From contig SCRJ01000103.1 of assembly GCA_004298115.1 (NCBI GenBank), positions 1 through 59,205 on the forward strand: a stretch of 59,205 bases of DNA, written 5' to 3'. The position numbers were made by a program, and so were the translations under genes. Positions 17,942 through 26,556 of the stretch are shown here, piece by piece. Under the pieces are notes generated by a model that did no database searches, was not told where the DNA came from, and worked only from the letters and a program-made list of their open reading frames with translations. Position 1 is the stretch's first letter; each line of letters begins with the position of its first letter. Origin of the DNA: Acidobacteriota bacterium. GTDB lineage: Bacteria > Acidobacteriota > Thermoanaerobaculia > Thermoanaerobaculales > Thermoanaerobaculaceae.

Positions 17942-18901
17942 CTACCGATGGGTCTGGGCCGCGCCCCTCATCCGCGCCACCGTCTGGCGGATTCCCGCCT
18001 CGTACGGGGTCGGGGCGAACGCGAACCGCGTCTCGAACTTCGCGGAGTCGAACTCGTAGTCGCCCTCGTTCTGGTAGAGCATCTCGCCCACCTCGCGCAG
18101 CAGCGTGTTGAACACGCCCGCCGCGCGCACCGTCCAGCGCGGCGTGACCGTGAGCCGAGCCGGGACGCCCAGCTCGCGGGCCGCGAGATCGACGAACTCC
18201 CGCCCGGTGAGCGGCGGCCGCGCCGTGGGGAGATGCCAGACCTGGCCGTACGCGTCGTCCGCCCCGGCGAGCAGGGGCAGGGCCCGCGCGCAGTCGAGCG
18301 TGTAGGTGTAGGAGTGCTTCGCGTCCGCCCGGGCCAGCACCTGCGCCGCCCTGCCGGCCGCGAGGCGCTGCAGCACGAGGATCGAGGGCATGCCGCTGCG
18401 CTCGGCGTACGGGCCGTAGAAGTCGGCGGCGCGCGCGATCAGCGCCGTGACGCGGCCGGCGGCCATCTCGCCCTGGAGGAAGCCGGCGATCTCGGCGCGG
18501 ACGGCGCCCTTGGCGCTCGCCGGCTTCACCGGCGTCGCCTCCGTCATCGGGCCCTCGAACTTGCCGTACATGTACACGTTGTCGAAGAAGACGAGCCGCG
18601 CCCGCTTGGCGGCGCAGGCAGCGACGACGTTGCGCATGATCGGCGGCCACTGCGACCGCCACACCCTGCGGTCGTACGGGAGGCCCGCCAGCAGGTACAC
18701 GGTCGCGCCATCCTCGACCGCCCGCAGGACGGCTCCCGCGTCGGTGAGGTCCGCACGCACCCTTTCCGCCCCGTCCGGACCGGCGCCGGAGCGCGAGACG
18801 GTGCGCAGCCGCGCGCCGCTCGCGAGCAGCTCGGTCGCGAGCGGCGTCCCGACCGCGCCCCCCGCACCGAGGATCACCTGCATTTCGCCGATCTCGCCCA
18901 T
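17942..18901 (-). CDS. NAD(P)-binding epimerase/reductase, extended SDR type
   Basis: This 319-residue protein has the N-terminal dinucleotide-binding motif MQVILGAGGAVGTPLA (GxGGxxG) and a Rossmann pattern. The VYMYGKFEGPMTE segment matches the active-site region of atypical SDR epimerases, where Tyr and Lys act in hydride transfer. The substrate is unknown. It is cytosolic. The chosen ATG follows GGGGAGGCGCC; Met codons 5 codons upstream and 6 downstream are alternatives. Its promoter region lies back to back with that of the phospholipase-D gene. Confidence 0.85.
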   Translation of the reverse strand: MGEIGEMQVILGAGGAVGTPLATELLASGARLRTVSRSGAGPDGAERVRADLTDAGAVLRAVEDGATVYLLAGLPYDRRVWRSQWPPIMRNVVAACAAKRARLVFFDNVYMYGKFEGPMTEATPVKPASAKGAVRAEIAGFLQGEMAAGRVTALIARAADFYGPYAERSGMPSILVLQRLAAGRAAQVLARADAKHSYTYTLDCARALPLLAGADDAYGQVWHLPTARPPLTGREFVDLAARELGVPARLTVTPRWTVRAAGVFNTLLREVGEMLYQNEGDYEFDSAKFETRFAFAPTPYEAGIRQTVARMRGAAQTHR

Positions 18902-19157
18902 GGCGCCTCCCCGCACGTTCCGCCGGCCCTCGCGGCGACGGCGCGGCCCGTGCCGCCCTCCGACAGCGTACCCCTTTGGTCCGACCGCTGGCGGAGCGCC
19001 CCCAGCCTGGTGGTTGGGGTGGAGCGCGGCCGCCCGCGGCCCGTGCCGCCGACCTGTTCACCCTTCCTCGACCGTCGCGATCACGAGTCAAGGGGAGAAA
19101 GGAACGTTATCCATCCCGCGGCGCCGTGTCCCGGTCGGTGAGGATCAGGCCGGCGTG

Positions 19158-19163
19158 TATACT
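19158..19163 (+). promoter_or_regulatory. -10 box TATACT
   Basis: TATACT, the closest match to the sigma-70 -10 consensus in this part, lies 5 nt before the leader ORF ATG and 37 nt before the phospholipase-D ATG. No clear -35 box is seen. Confidence 0.5.
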
Positions 19164-19168
19164 CAGCC

Positions 19169-19204
19169 ATGGACCAAGGCAACTGTTTTCCCGCACGCGA
19201 ATGA
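19169..19204 (+). CDS. Putative 11-residue leader peptide overlapping the PLD start
   Basis: An ATG located 5 nt after the TATACT box opens an 11-codon frame (MDQGNCFPARE). Its TGA overlaps the ATG of the phospholipase-D gene as ATGA. The main gene has no ribosome binding site, so reinitiation after this short frame would explain its translation. The frame is too short to judge by coding statistics and may be accidental. Confidence 0.35.
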   Translation: MDQGNCFPARE

Positions 19205-20592
19205 GCATCGGCAGCCCTCTTCCTTTGCTCCTCCTTTCGATTTCAATCCTCGGTTTTGGTGCGGCCTGTGCGACTCTGCCGAGGGTTTCCGAAACGATCG
19301 GCGAGGTTCCGGCTGGCCGGAAGCCTCGTCAACTGGTTTCCGCCAAGGGACTGCTCTCTCCCGAAACCAGCCGGAGGATCATGGAACGGCTCGAGCGGTC
19401 GGTCGCGCCGACGGACGTCCTGGAGCGCCAAACGGCCGTCATGGAGTCCGTCAGCCAAAGCCCTCTGACCAAGGGAAACCGAGTCACCCTGCTCGTTGAC
19501 GGACCGGCGACGTACGCGGCGATGTTCAAGGCCATCGAGAACGCCCGCGTCAATGTCAACCTCGAGAGCTACATCTTCGAGGATGACGAGACCGGGCGCA
19601 AATTTGCCGACCTGCTGCTGCAGAGGCAGGCCGCGGGGGTTCAGGTCAATCTGATCTATGACAGCGTCGGCAGTTCCAACACCACCGACAGCTTCTTCCA
19701 GCGCCTGCGCGACGGCGGAGTTCAGATCGTCGAGTTCAACCAGATCAATCCGCTCAAGGCCCATGGCAAGTGGGGACTGATCCATCGGGATCACCGCAAG
19801 ATCCTGATCACCGACGGCAAACTCGCCATCGTCGGCGGCGTCAACATCAGCCAGGTCTATTCGAGTGGCATTTCCCGACGAAAGGTGGACGTCAAGCCGG
19901 CGTTGCCCTGGCGTGATACGGACGTCCAGATCGAAGGCCCCGGCGTGGCGGAGTTTCAGAAGCTCTTTCTTGACACGTGGGTGAAACAGAAGGGTCCAGA
20001 CCTCGCGACACCGAGCTACTTCCCTCACCTCGAGGACGAAGGCACGGCTCTGGTGCGAGCGGTCGGCAGCACGCCGGGAGAGACGAACAGGCTCACCTTT
20101 GTCGCGTACGTGTCCGCCATCACCTTTGCAGAGCATTCCGTTCATCTGACCAACGCCTATTTCATCCCCGATGACCAGATCCTGAAGGCGTTCACCGCTG
20201 CCGCCCGGCGCGGCGTCGACGTGAAGCTGATCGTGCCGTCGACGACCGATTCTCGACTGGCAATCGATGCGCAGCGGTACAGCTACTCGCGGCTTCTGAA
20301 GGCCGGGGTCAAGGTCTACGAGCGCCACAATGCCCTGCTGCACGCCAAGACAGCCGTCATCGACGGCGTGTGGTCGACGGTCGGTTCGACCAACATGGAC
20401 TACTGGAGCTTTGTCAGCAACGACGAGGTGAACGCGGTCATTCTGAGCCGTGAGACCGCCGTCGAGATGGAGAAGATGTTCGCCAAGGATCTTGCGGAGT
20501 CCGACCAGGTTCGATGGGATGCGTGGAAGCGGAGACCGCTGGCGGACAGGATCAGAGAGTGGGTCGCCCATCTTTTCCTCCGATGGTTGTAA
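19201..20592 (+). CDS. Phospholipase D-like / cardiolipin synthase family protein
   Basis: The 463-residue protein has two complete HKD motifs: H198xK200 with Asp205 in HRKILITDGKLAIVGG, and H381xK383 with Asp388 in HAKTAVIDGVWSTVGSTN. These form the phosphatidyltransferase or phosphodiesterase active site typical of cardiolipin synthases. The N-terminus is a hydrophobic signal ending GFGAACATL, possibly a lipobox with an unusual residue at -3. This form would place the enzyme at the outer side of the membrane, unlike ClsA with two transmembrane helices. Base use looks less G+C-rich than in the flanking genes, which may indicate transfer. No Shine-Dalgarno sequence precedes the ATG. Confidence 0.88.
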   Translation: MSIGSPLPLLLLSISILGFGAACATLPRVSETIGEVPAGRKPRQLVSAKGLLSPETSRRIMERLERSVAPTDVLERQTAVMESVSQSPLTKGNRVTLLVDGPATYAAMFKAIENARVNVNLESYIFEDDETGRKFADLLLQRQAAGVQVNLIYDSVGSSNTTDSFFQRLRDGGVQIVEFNQINPLKAHGKWGLIHRDHRKILITDGKLAIVGGVNISQVYSSGISRRKVDVKPALPWRDTDVQIEGPGVAEFQKLFLDTWVKQKGPDLATPSYFPHLEDEGTALVRAVGSTPGETNRLTFVAYVSAITFAEHSVHLTNAYFIPDDQILKAFTAAARRGVDVKLIVPSTTDSRLAIDAQRYSYSRLLKAGVKVYERHNALLHAKTAVIDGVWSTVGSTNMDYWSFVSNDEVNAVILSRETAVEMEKMFAKDLAESDQVRWDAWKRRPLADRIREWVAHLFLRWL

Positions 20593-20773
20593 GGGGTAGC
20601 TGAAGACGCTGGGCCAGACGCCCCTGGTGAACGGCGTTGCGGGACCGGGTGGCCGAAACGCCGCAAGGGAGCGCGGCCTGACCCGATCGGCTTCGTCTCG
20701 GACTCCCAGTCGCGCAACCGGAACGTCTCGATCGGTGCTCCGCGACGACGTAGGAATCGGCGGGCGGCGGGTG

Positions 20774-20779
20774 TATCCT
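20774..20779 (+). promoter_or_regulatory. Candidate -10 box (TATCCT)
   Basis: GTGTATCCT lies about 100 nt before the hybrid kinase. The same hexamer recurs upstream of the HTH gene (37761-37766) and the tricorn gene (46249-46254), which supports it as a promoter element. The rest of the 286-bp gap shows nothing clear. Confidence 0.35.
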
Positions 20780-20878
20780 TCCTGCGAACCTCCGCATTGA
20801 CGCGCAAGTTTTCGTGCCGCCGATGGTATCGGGTGGGCGGCGATCGGAGCAGGAGGGCGCCGGTCGCGGGGGTCAGCG

Positions 20879-23563
20879 ATGCAAAGGAAGCCCAGCAGTC
20901 GTAAGCCGGCAGGCTCAACGTTGGCGGGGGCCGACGCCGATTGGCACCGCACGTTCGACGCGATTACCGACGCGCTGTGCCTGGTCGATCTCCAGGGCAA
21001 GATCCTTCGCTGCAACCGGACCTTCGCCGCCTCCGTCGGTCGCAAGCCTGAGGAGATCGTCGGCGAGGAGTGCTGCGCCCTCATCCACGGGGGACCGGAG
21101 CACCCGTCGGAATGGCCGTTGCCCAAGGTGTGGACCACGAAGGCCCATCAGGAAGCGGAGTACGTTCTCGCCGATCGCTGGGTACGGATCGCGGCCGACC
21201 CCCTCTTTGACGAGGCCGGCGCGCTGGTCGGCGCTCTGCACTCGCACGCCGACATCGACGAGCGCAAGCGGACCGAGCGCGCCTTGCGCGAGAGCGAGGA
21301 GCGGTACCGGACCCTGGTTGCACATAGCCCGGACGGGATCTTCCTGGTGGACCTGAAAGGGAGCTTCCTGTCGGTCAATGAGACCATTTGCCGCGAGCTC
21401 GGTTTCACCGAGACCGAGATGCTCTCCATGTCCATTTGGGACCTTGTGCCGGAGGGGCAATGGGCGACCCACAAAGCGCGCCTGGCGAGGATCGTGAAGG
21501 GTGAGAGCGTCGATGACATGGTTGAATACGATGTGCGGGACAAGGCCGGCAGTTTGGTTTCAGTGGAGGTGCGCTCCGTTCCCTACATGAAGGGCGGGGA
21601 GATCGTGGGCTTCCAAGCCATCGCCCGCAACATCTCCGGGCGCAAACGCGCGGAGCAGGTGCTGCGCGGCACCGAGGAGCGCTACCGCCTGATTGCGGAG
21701 AACACGGCCGACGTGATCTGGACGCTCGATCTCGCCTCTCGCCGCCTCACGTACGTGAGCCCTTCCGTCGAGAAGCTGCGAGGGTACACGCCCGAGGAGG
21801 TCATGTCGCAGCCGTTCGAGGCCACGATGACGCCCGCGGGCCGCAAACGCGTCGACGCGCGCCTGAACGGAGCACTCGCGGCGCTAGCCGCCGGGGACGA
21901 GTCGGCCCGGACGAGCCTGATCGAGGTCGAGATGCCCACGAAGGCCGGCGGTGTGGTTACAACCGAGGTCGTTGCGACGGCACTGACCGGCGCCGACGGC
22001 CGCGTGACCAGCGTGCTCGGCGTCACTCGCGACATCACCGAGCGCAAACGTGCCGAGGAAGCTCTGAGGCAGGAGAAGGAACGCTTTCAGCTCCTGGTGG
22101 AGAGCGCGCCGTATGCGATGGTCATCATCACAAGTGACGATCGCTTCGAGTTCATCAGCCGGAGGTTTGCCGAGATCTTCGGCTACGACGCCGCGGACGT
22201 GCCCAACCTGGCGGCGTGGCGGGCGCTGGCCTACCCCGATCCCGCGTATCGCGAAGAGGTGGCCCGCGCCTGGGAGACCGATCGGGATGCCAACCGTCGC
22301 GGCGCCACCGCCAGTGGGACATTCACGGTGAGGTGCAAGGACGGCGGCGACAAGACTGTGGTCATCTACTCCGCCGGGCTGCCATCCGGGAAGCTGCTCA
22401 TGACCTGCGAGGACATCACCCAGCAGAGACACCTCGAGGACCAGCTCCGCCAGTCTCAGAAGATGGAAATCGTGGGTAACCTCGCGGGAGGCGTAGCCCA
22501 CGATTTCAACAATCTCCTACAGGCGATGCTCATCGGCGCACAGCTCCTGCGCGATCCGTCCCACGATCCAGTGAAGACAGCAGCCGTGGTCCAGGAACTC
22601 GAACAGCAGATCAACCGTGGCGCCGCGCTGACGCGGCAGTTGCTCCTGTTCTCGCGGCGCGAGACCGTCAAGCCGGAGCGGCTCGACCTCAACGTCGCGG
22701 TGCGGGACGCCGCGCAAGTCATGGGACGGCTGTTGCGGGCGAACATCGCGTTGACCATCGAGCTGGCGCAGGAGGCCCTGCCGGTGGAAGCCGACCGCGG
22801 CCAGCTGCAGCAGGTGCTCATGAACCTGACCTTGAACGCCGTCGACGCGATGCCGGACGGGGGCAAGCTCATGATCCGGACCGGGACCGTCGACCACGCG
22901 CAGGTGTGGCTCTCGGTCGAGGACACCGGGCACGGAATCCCCGGCGCGATCCGCGAGCGCATCTTCGAGCCGTTTTTCACAACCAAGGATCCGGGCAAGG
23001 GCACTGGCCTGGGACTGTCGGTCGTGCACGGTATCGTCACACAGCACTGCGGGCGGATCGAAATCCAGAGCGCGGCCGGCAAGGGAAGCACGTTCAAGGT
23101 CATCCTGCCGAGGGCAGGGTCGGGCGAGTTATCCGCAGTTGCGGCGGCCCCGGCGACGGCGTCGGAGCTGGCGCCGGGCAGAGGCGAGCGGATCCTCATC
23201 GTCGAGGACGAGGACGGCGCCCGGGATGGCCTGCGAGAAATCCTCACGAGCCTCGGGTACCAGGTCGTGGCGGTTGGCAGCGGCGAGGACGCCGGGGAGA
23301 TCCCAGCGGACCCGCCGTTCGATCTTTTGCTGACCGACCTGATGCTGCCGGGCGCGCTGGGGCCGCAACTCGCCCAGGGGTTGCGGGACCGCTGGCCCGA
23401 GCTGAGGGTCATCCTGATGTCCGGCTACACCGAGGACGAGGCGGTGCGACGCGGCGTCAGCCAGGGCAAGGTGCGCTTCCTGCAAAAGCCGTTCGACATG
23501 GCCACCCTGGCTCGCGAGGTGCGCGTCACGCTCGACGAGCCTCCTGACTCCGAGGGGGCGTAG
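20879..23563 (+). CDS. Hybrid sensor histidine kinase with four PAS domains and a receiver
   Basis: This 894-residue protein contains, in order, four PAS-type sensor domains (about residues 22-125, 138-255, 265-390 and 400-515). Three end in an ERKRxE/GRKRAE linker. Then come a HisKA domain with the phosphoacceptor His541 in GGVAHDFNN, an HATPase domain (N-box LMNLTLNAVDAMP, G-boxes DTGHGIP and GTGLGLSVVHGI) and a C-terminal receiver with Asp820 in LLTDLMLPG and a Lys-Pro at LQKPFD. No transmembrane helix is present, so it senses a cytoplasmic signal such as redox, oxygen or a small ligand. The output is unknown, as no response regulator with a DNA-binding domain is adjacent. The ATG is about 16 nt after a weak GGAGGG. 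Confidence 0.92.
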   Translation: MQRKPSSRKPAGSTLAGADADWHRTFDAITDALCLVDLQGKILRCNRTFAASVGRKPEEIVGEECCALIHGGPEHPSEWPLPKVWTTKAHQEAEYVLADRWVRIAADPLFDEAGALVGALHSHADIDERKRTERALRESEERYRTLVAHSPDGIFLVDLKGSFLSVNETICRELGFTETEMLSMSIWDLVPEGQWATHKARLARIVKGESVDDMVEYDVRDKAGSLVSVEVRSVPYMKGGEIVGFQAIARNISGRKRAEQVLRGTEERYRLIAENTADVIWTLDLASRRLTYVSPSVEKLRGYTPEEVMSQPFEATMTPAGRKRVDARLNGALAALAAGDESARTSLIEVEMPTKAGGVVTTEVVATALTGADGRVTSVLGVTRDITERKRAEEALRQEKERFQLLVESAPYAMVIITSDDRFEFISRRFAEIFGYDAADVPNLAAWRALAYPDPAYREEVARAWETDRDANRRGATASGTFTVRCKDGGDKTVVIYSAGLPSGKLLMTCEDITQQRHLEDQLRQSQKMEIVGNLAGGVAHDFNNLLQAMLIGAQLLRDPSHDPVKTAAVVQELEQQINRGAALTRQLLLFSRRETVKPERLDLNVAVRDAAQVMGRLLRANIALTIELAQEALPVEADRGQLQQVLMNLTLNAVDAMPDGGKLMIRTGTVDHAQVWLSVEDTGHGIPGAIRERIFEPFFTTKDPGKGTGLGLSVVHGIVTQHCGRIEIQSAAGKGSTFKVILPRAGSGELSAVAAAPATASELAPGRGERILIVEDEDGARDGLREILTSLGYQVVAVGSGEDAGEIPADPPFDLLLTDLMLPGALGPQLAQGLRDRWPELRVILMSGYTEDEAVRRGVSQGKVRFLQKPFDMATLAREVRVTLDEPPDSEGA

Positions 23564-23739
23564 ACGCGAGTGTCTTTGCCGCTCCGGCTCCTCGCACCAA
23601 TCGCGCCCTCGCCCGTCCGACCGTTCGTCACGGCATCCGCAAGGATCGGTTCAGCCCGCCAGGGCCTCGCTGCGGGTCAGGGCGACGGCCTGCACTTGTC
23701 GAGGGAGAGCAGGGAGCGGCGATCCTCCATTGCAGCGGC

Positions 23740-24654
23740 CTACGCGCGGAGCGTCAGCGTGTGCTTTGTCTCCAGCCGCACCGGGTGGTACGAGAGCTTG
23801 GCCTTGCGCAGCCCCGGGTCCCCGAGGTCCTCCTCGCGGTTGATCAGGGAGAAGCCCTGCGCCGCGATCACCCGCGCGGTTTCGCGGTTGATCACCTGGT
23901 AAAGGCCCTTTTCGCTGCGCCGGGCCCGCTCGAAAAGGACGACCGCCGTCGTCGCGTTGAGCCGGTCGAAGATCGAGAACGCCGAAGGCTTCCCGCCGAC
24001 CCGCACGAGGAGACCCTGGAGGCCGAGCGGCTCGAAGGCGCGCAGCGCCGATGCGAGCGCCTCGGTTTCCTGGGCGAGCGTCACTGCGGCCTGTGTGGTG
24101 CGCTTGGCCGCGATGTCGTCGCTGAACTCCAGGCACGCGCCGACCCGCGGGGGATCGAGGGCTTCGACCGACCACGAGTGCAGCCGGGAAGCCTGGGCGA
24201 TCTGGTTGCGCTTGCCGGCGTACCGTCTCCCGCGCAGCTCGGCGAGGTCGCCGGCGGCGTAGACGTAGTTTGCGCTGTCGCGGATCACGGTGACTTCGAA
24301 GTGGCGCGCAAAAGCGGCGTGCCGCGCGAGAAACGCCTCGCTCACCGACTCGATCCTGAGCGGCTCCGGGAGCTCGCGGGCGCGCCGGAGCAGCGTCTCC
24401 TGCAGCGCGTCGGGGAACTCGCCGACGGGCTGCAGGAGGCTGGGAGCCCGCTCGGCCCCGAACACGGATGACACGAGCAGCGTGTCCGGCTCGACGACCG
24501 TATGGTGGTACCGATAGACGGGCGACCAGACGAGCAGCGACGAGAAACAGTAATCCGAGAGTCGCTGCGGGTGACGCGCCAGAACCCCGGCAAGACGCGC
24601 GCGGTGCTCGATCCCGACCGGCAGGAACCTGTAACCCAGGAAGTCAAGTTCCAT
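23740..24654 (-). CDS. DUF2156 / phosphatidylglycerol lysyltransferase-like GNAT protein
   Basis: The 304-residue protein resembles the DUF2156 family, which shares the double GNAT fold of the C-terminal domain of MprF-type aminoacyl-phosphatidylglycerol synthases. Characteristic pieces are RYAGKRNQIAQA, a GGKPSAFSIFDRLN strand and the ending EEDLGDPGLRKAKLSYHP. No transmembrane flippase part is present. Members may transfer acyl or aminoacyl groups, but the reaction is not known. The ATG overlaps the stop of the upstream GNAT gene by 11 bp, so the two are translationally coupled and form an operon. Confidence 0.8.
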   Translation of the reverse strand: MELDFLGYRFLPVGIEHRARLAGVLARHPQRLSDYCFSSLLVWSPVYRYHHTVVEPDTLLVSSVFGAERAPSLLQPVGEFPDALQETLLRRARELPEPLRIESVSEAFLARHAAFARHFEVTVIRDSANYVYAAGDLAELRGRRYAGKRNQIAQASRLHSWSVEALDPPRVGACLEFSDDIAAKRTTQAAVTLAQETEALASALRAFEPLGLQGLLVRVGGKPSAFSIFDRLNATTAVVLFERARRSEKGLYQVINRETARVIAAQGFSLINREEDLGDPGLRKAKLSYHPVRLETKHTLTLRA

Positions 24655-25108
24655 CAGGCCGGTCCCCGTGCAGCATCGGCAGGTATCCGACGAGCGCACG
24701 GAAGCCCAAAGGCTCGTAGAACGCCTGCGTCCCGGGTTCGGCGACCAAACCGATCCAGCTGATCCCTGCTTCGAGGCACCGCTCGGTCAACCGGCGGACG
24801 AGCTCCCGCCCGATGCCGCGTCCGCGACAACCCTCGAGCACCACGATGTCCTGGATGTAGGCATCGCTCGCGCCGTCGGAAATGACCCGACCCATCCCGA
24901 CGATGCGTCCTCCGGGCTCGCGCGCCAGGAGAAAGCAGAAGCTGCCGTGGATCATCTGCGGGATGGCAGCCCGCCATGACGGGTCCTCCCGCCACCAGCG
25001 GCCGGCCCGGTACAACTCGACGATGGCGTCCGTCGGGGCGCTGTCGACGACCTCGTAGACGATCTCAGGCATCGCGCGGCGGTTCCTGGCGGCTTGCGAC
25101 GCCGCCAC
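24644..25108 (-). CDS. GNAT family N-acetyltransferase
   Basis: The protein of about 154 residues has the acetyl-CoA pyrophosphate-binding loop GCRGRGIGRELVRRL and the preceding YIQDIVVLE strand of GNAT enzymes, and ends with a typical FYEPLGFRAL segment. The substrate is unknown. I place the start at a GTG because a TAGACT box ends exactly 7 nt before it and no ribosome binding site exists. The first ATG is 12 codons further in (at 25072), with only a weak AGGAA. The gene overlaps the DUF2156 gene by 11 bp. Confidence 0.82.
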   Translation of the reverse strand: MAASQAARNRRAMPEIVYEVVDSAPTDAIVELYRAGRWWREDPSWRAAIPQMIHGSFCFLLAREPGGRIVGMGRVISDGASDAYIQDIVVLEGCRGRGIGRELVRRLTERCLEAGISWIGLVAEPGTQAFYEPLGFRALVGYLPMLHGDRPDGT

Positions 25109-25115
25109 GAGAGGA

Positions 25116-25121
25116 AGTCTA
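25116..25121 (-). promoter_or_regulatory. -10 box TAGACT at leaderless spacing
   Basis: Read on the minus strand, TAGACT lies 7 nt before the in-frame GTG of the GNAT gene. This spacing decides the start proposed for that gene. Confidence 0.5.
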
Positions 25122-25169
25122 CCGCGGATCGTTCCGCCGGCCCGCGGGACCGACGCGAACTCGCGCGTG

Positions 25170-25175
25170 TACAAT
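25170..25175 (+). promoter_or_regulatory. Candidate -10 box (TACAAT)
   Basis: TACAAT points towards the small zincin gene, with a leader of about 65 nt. It lies back to back with the TAGACT box of the GNAT gene. Confidence 0.4.
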
Positions 25176-25246
25176 CTGGTCCCAGGGGAGGGACCCTCAC
25201 CGGCCCGCGGCGCCCAGCCAAGGGCCGCACCGTCCCAGCACCGTCG

Positions 25247-25816
25247 ATGCCTCCGTCGCTGCCTGATTTCGCGCGCGCCGACCGATCGCTTGCGCCCGGG
25301 GACCACGCGTTCCTGGCGGTCCTCCCGGGGGCGGCGGCGAGCCCGGCGCTCGCGCGGATCGTCCCCGCGCCGGCTGCACGAGCCCGGCTCCTCGAGCGCG
25401 CCGTCGTGCAGGTCCGTGGCCGGCGCGGCTACGCGTTTGTCGACGTCGAGTTGCCCTGCATCGTCCTTTCCGAGCGCTACCTGCGCGAAGGCGAGGAGCT
25501 CGACATCTACCTCGACCTGCTGCACGAGCTCACACATCTGCGGCAGCTCGAGGAAGGGTTCGATCTCTGGGACGAGCGCTTTTCCTACGTCGACCGACCC
25601 ACCGAGGTCGAGGGGTACGCGATCGCTGTCGGCGAGGGGCGGCGGCTGGGGATGACCGAGCTCGACGTCGTGCGCCACCTCTCGAACCCCTGGATGTCCG
25701 CGGCTGACGTCCGGCGACTGCTCGGCCACATCGACGCCTTTCTCGCGACTGGCGTGCTCCCAAACCTCGAGGAGGCACGGCGCCCGGCGCCGCGCCGCAC
25801 GCACCGCCCGTGGTGA
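25247..25816 (+). CDS. Small zincin-type metalloprotease-like protein
   Basis: The 189-residue protein contains LLHELTHLRQ, an HEXXH zinc site, followed by RPTEVEGYA, in which Glu could be the third ligand. It has no signal peptide, so it is cytosolic. Its arrangement recalls single-domain zincins of the ImmA/IrrE or SprT sort, although neither family is matched closely enough to name. The start is taken as the first ATG in the coding part. No strong ribosome binding site precedes it, and upstream codons of the same frame are Arg/Pro-rich and look non-coding. It converges on the second DinB gene. Confidence 0.65.
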   Translation: MPPSLPDFARADRSLAPGDHAFLAVLPGAAASPALARIVPAPAARARLLERAVVQVRGRRGYAFVDVELPCIVLSERYLREGEELDIYLDLLHELTHLRQLEEGFDLWDERFSYVDRPTEVEGYAIAVGEGRRLGMTELDVVRHLSNPWMSAADVRRLLGHIDAFLATGVLPNLEEARRPAPRRTHRPW

Positions 25817-25859
25817 AACGGTTGCCCTCGCGCCACGACGAGGCGTTCCGCTCCGCGAC

Positions 25860-26345
25860 CTAGGCGCCGGGGTCGTCGGCCGAGGGCCCGTAGATCGAGG
25901 GGACCTTGCCGCCCATCGGGCGGATGTAGGTGGAGAGCTGGCCGCGGTGGTGGACCGCGTCGAAGAGCAGCCCCCACATCATCTCGCCGAGCGGCGCCTT
26001 CCACGCGACGTGCCCGTCCATCACGAACTCGGCCTCCTGCTCCCACGCGTTCTTGTCGACGCGCGCGGCGCGTTCGAGCAGCTGCGCCTGCGCCTTTTCG
26101 AGCGCGGCAGCGGCCGTGGCGACGCCGCCGTTCGCCTTGGGCTCGCTCCAGTCGGCCCGGTGCTTCTCGAGGAGCGTCACGGCGCTCGTCGCCGACCCGG
26201 CCAGCATCCAGGCCAGCTCGGCGGCCGACCGCGACTTGGGGTGGGGTCGATAGTCGGCTCGTTCGGCGGGCACGGCCTTGACCACCTTGACGAAGGCCGG
26301 CGCCTCGGCCTTCAGCCGCTGCACGAAGAACTCCTGATTCGTCAT
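25860..26345 (-). CDS. DinB family protein
   Basis: This 161-residue protein has the DinB four-helix layout. SRSAAELAWMLAGSA holds the position of the first helix pair, and LLFDAVHHRGQLSTYIRPMGGKVPSIYGPSADD is the typical C-terminal motif with two metal-binding histidines. The Pro-Ser-Ile-Tyr-Gly ending is seen in many DinB members annotated as damage-inducible proteins. The start is fixed by GGGAGG upstream of the ATG. Its relation to the DinB-like protein near 3.5-4.0 kb is only at fold level; the sequences differ. Confidence 0.85.
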   Translation of the reverse strand: MTNQEFFVQRLKAEAPAFVKVVKAVPAERADYRPHPKSRSAAELAWMLAGSATSAVTLLEKHRADWSEPKANGGVATAAAALEKAQAQLLERAARVDKNAWEQEAEFVMDGHVAWKAPLGEMMWGLLFDAVHHRGQLSTYIRPMGGKVPSIYGPSADDPGA

Positions 26346-26519
26346 GTCAGCCTCCCGTTCACACTCCGTCTGGGCAACGGGGCCCCGCGGAACCGGAATT
26401 CCCCGGCCGCGGGGCCGGAGTTCGCGTCTCATGACAGAGAGCCGGAGGCGAACCCGTTCTCGGCCGCGCTTGTCTTTGCCGCCGCCCGTGGGGTACCCTC
26501 CGACGTTCTTGGGGGGGCA

Positions 26520-26535
26520 AACCGTTCGAACGGTT
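26520..26535. promoter_or_regulatory. Perfect 16-bp palindrome, likely operator of the etf operon
   Basis: AACCGTTCGAACGGTT is a perfect inverted repeat ending 21 nt before the etfB start codon. Its size and position suit a dimeric repressor of the TetR type, a class that often controls acyl-CoA metabolism genes. No regulator gene is beside it. Confidence 0.6.
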
Positions 26536-26556
26536 GCTCGGGTGAGGAGTCGCGGC

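Noticed and set aside
20593-20878. Small gene in the gap between the PLD and hybrid kinase genes
   Set aside because: Open frames there are short shadows without start signals; only a TATCCT box stands out.
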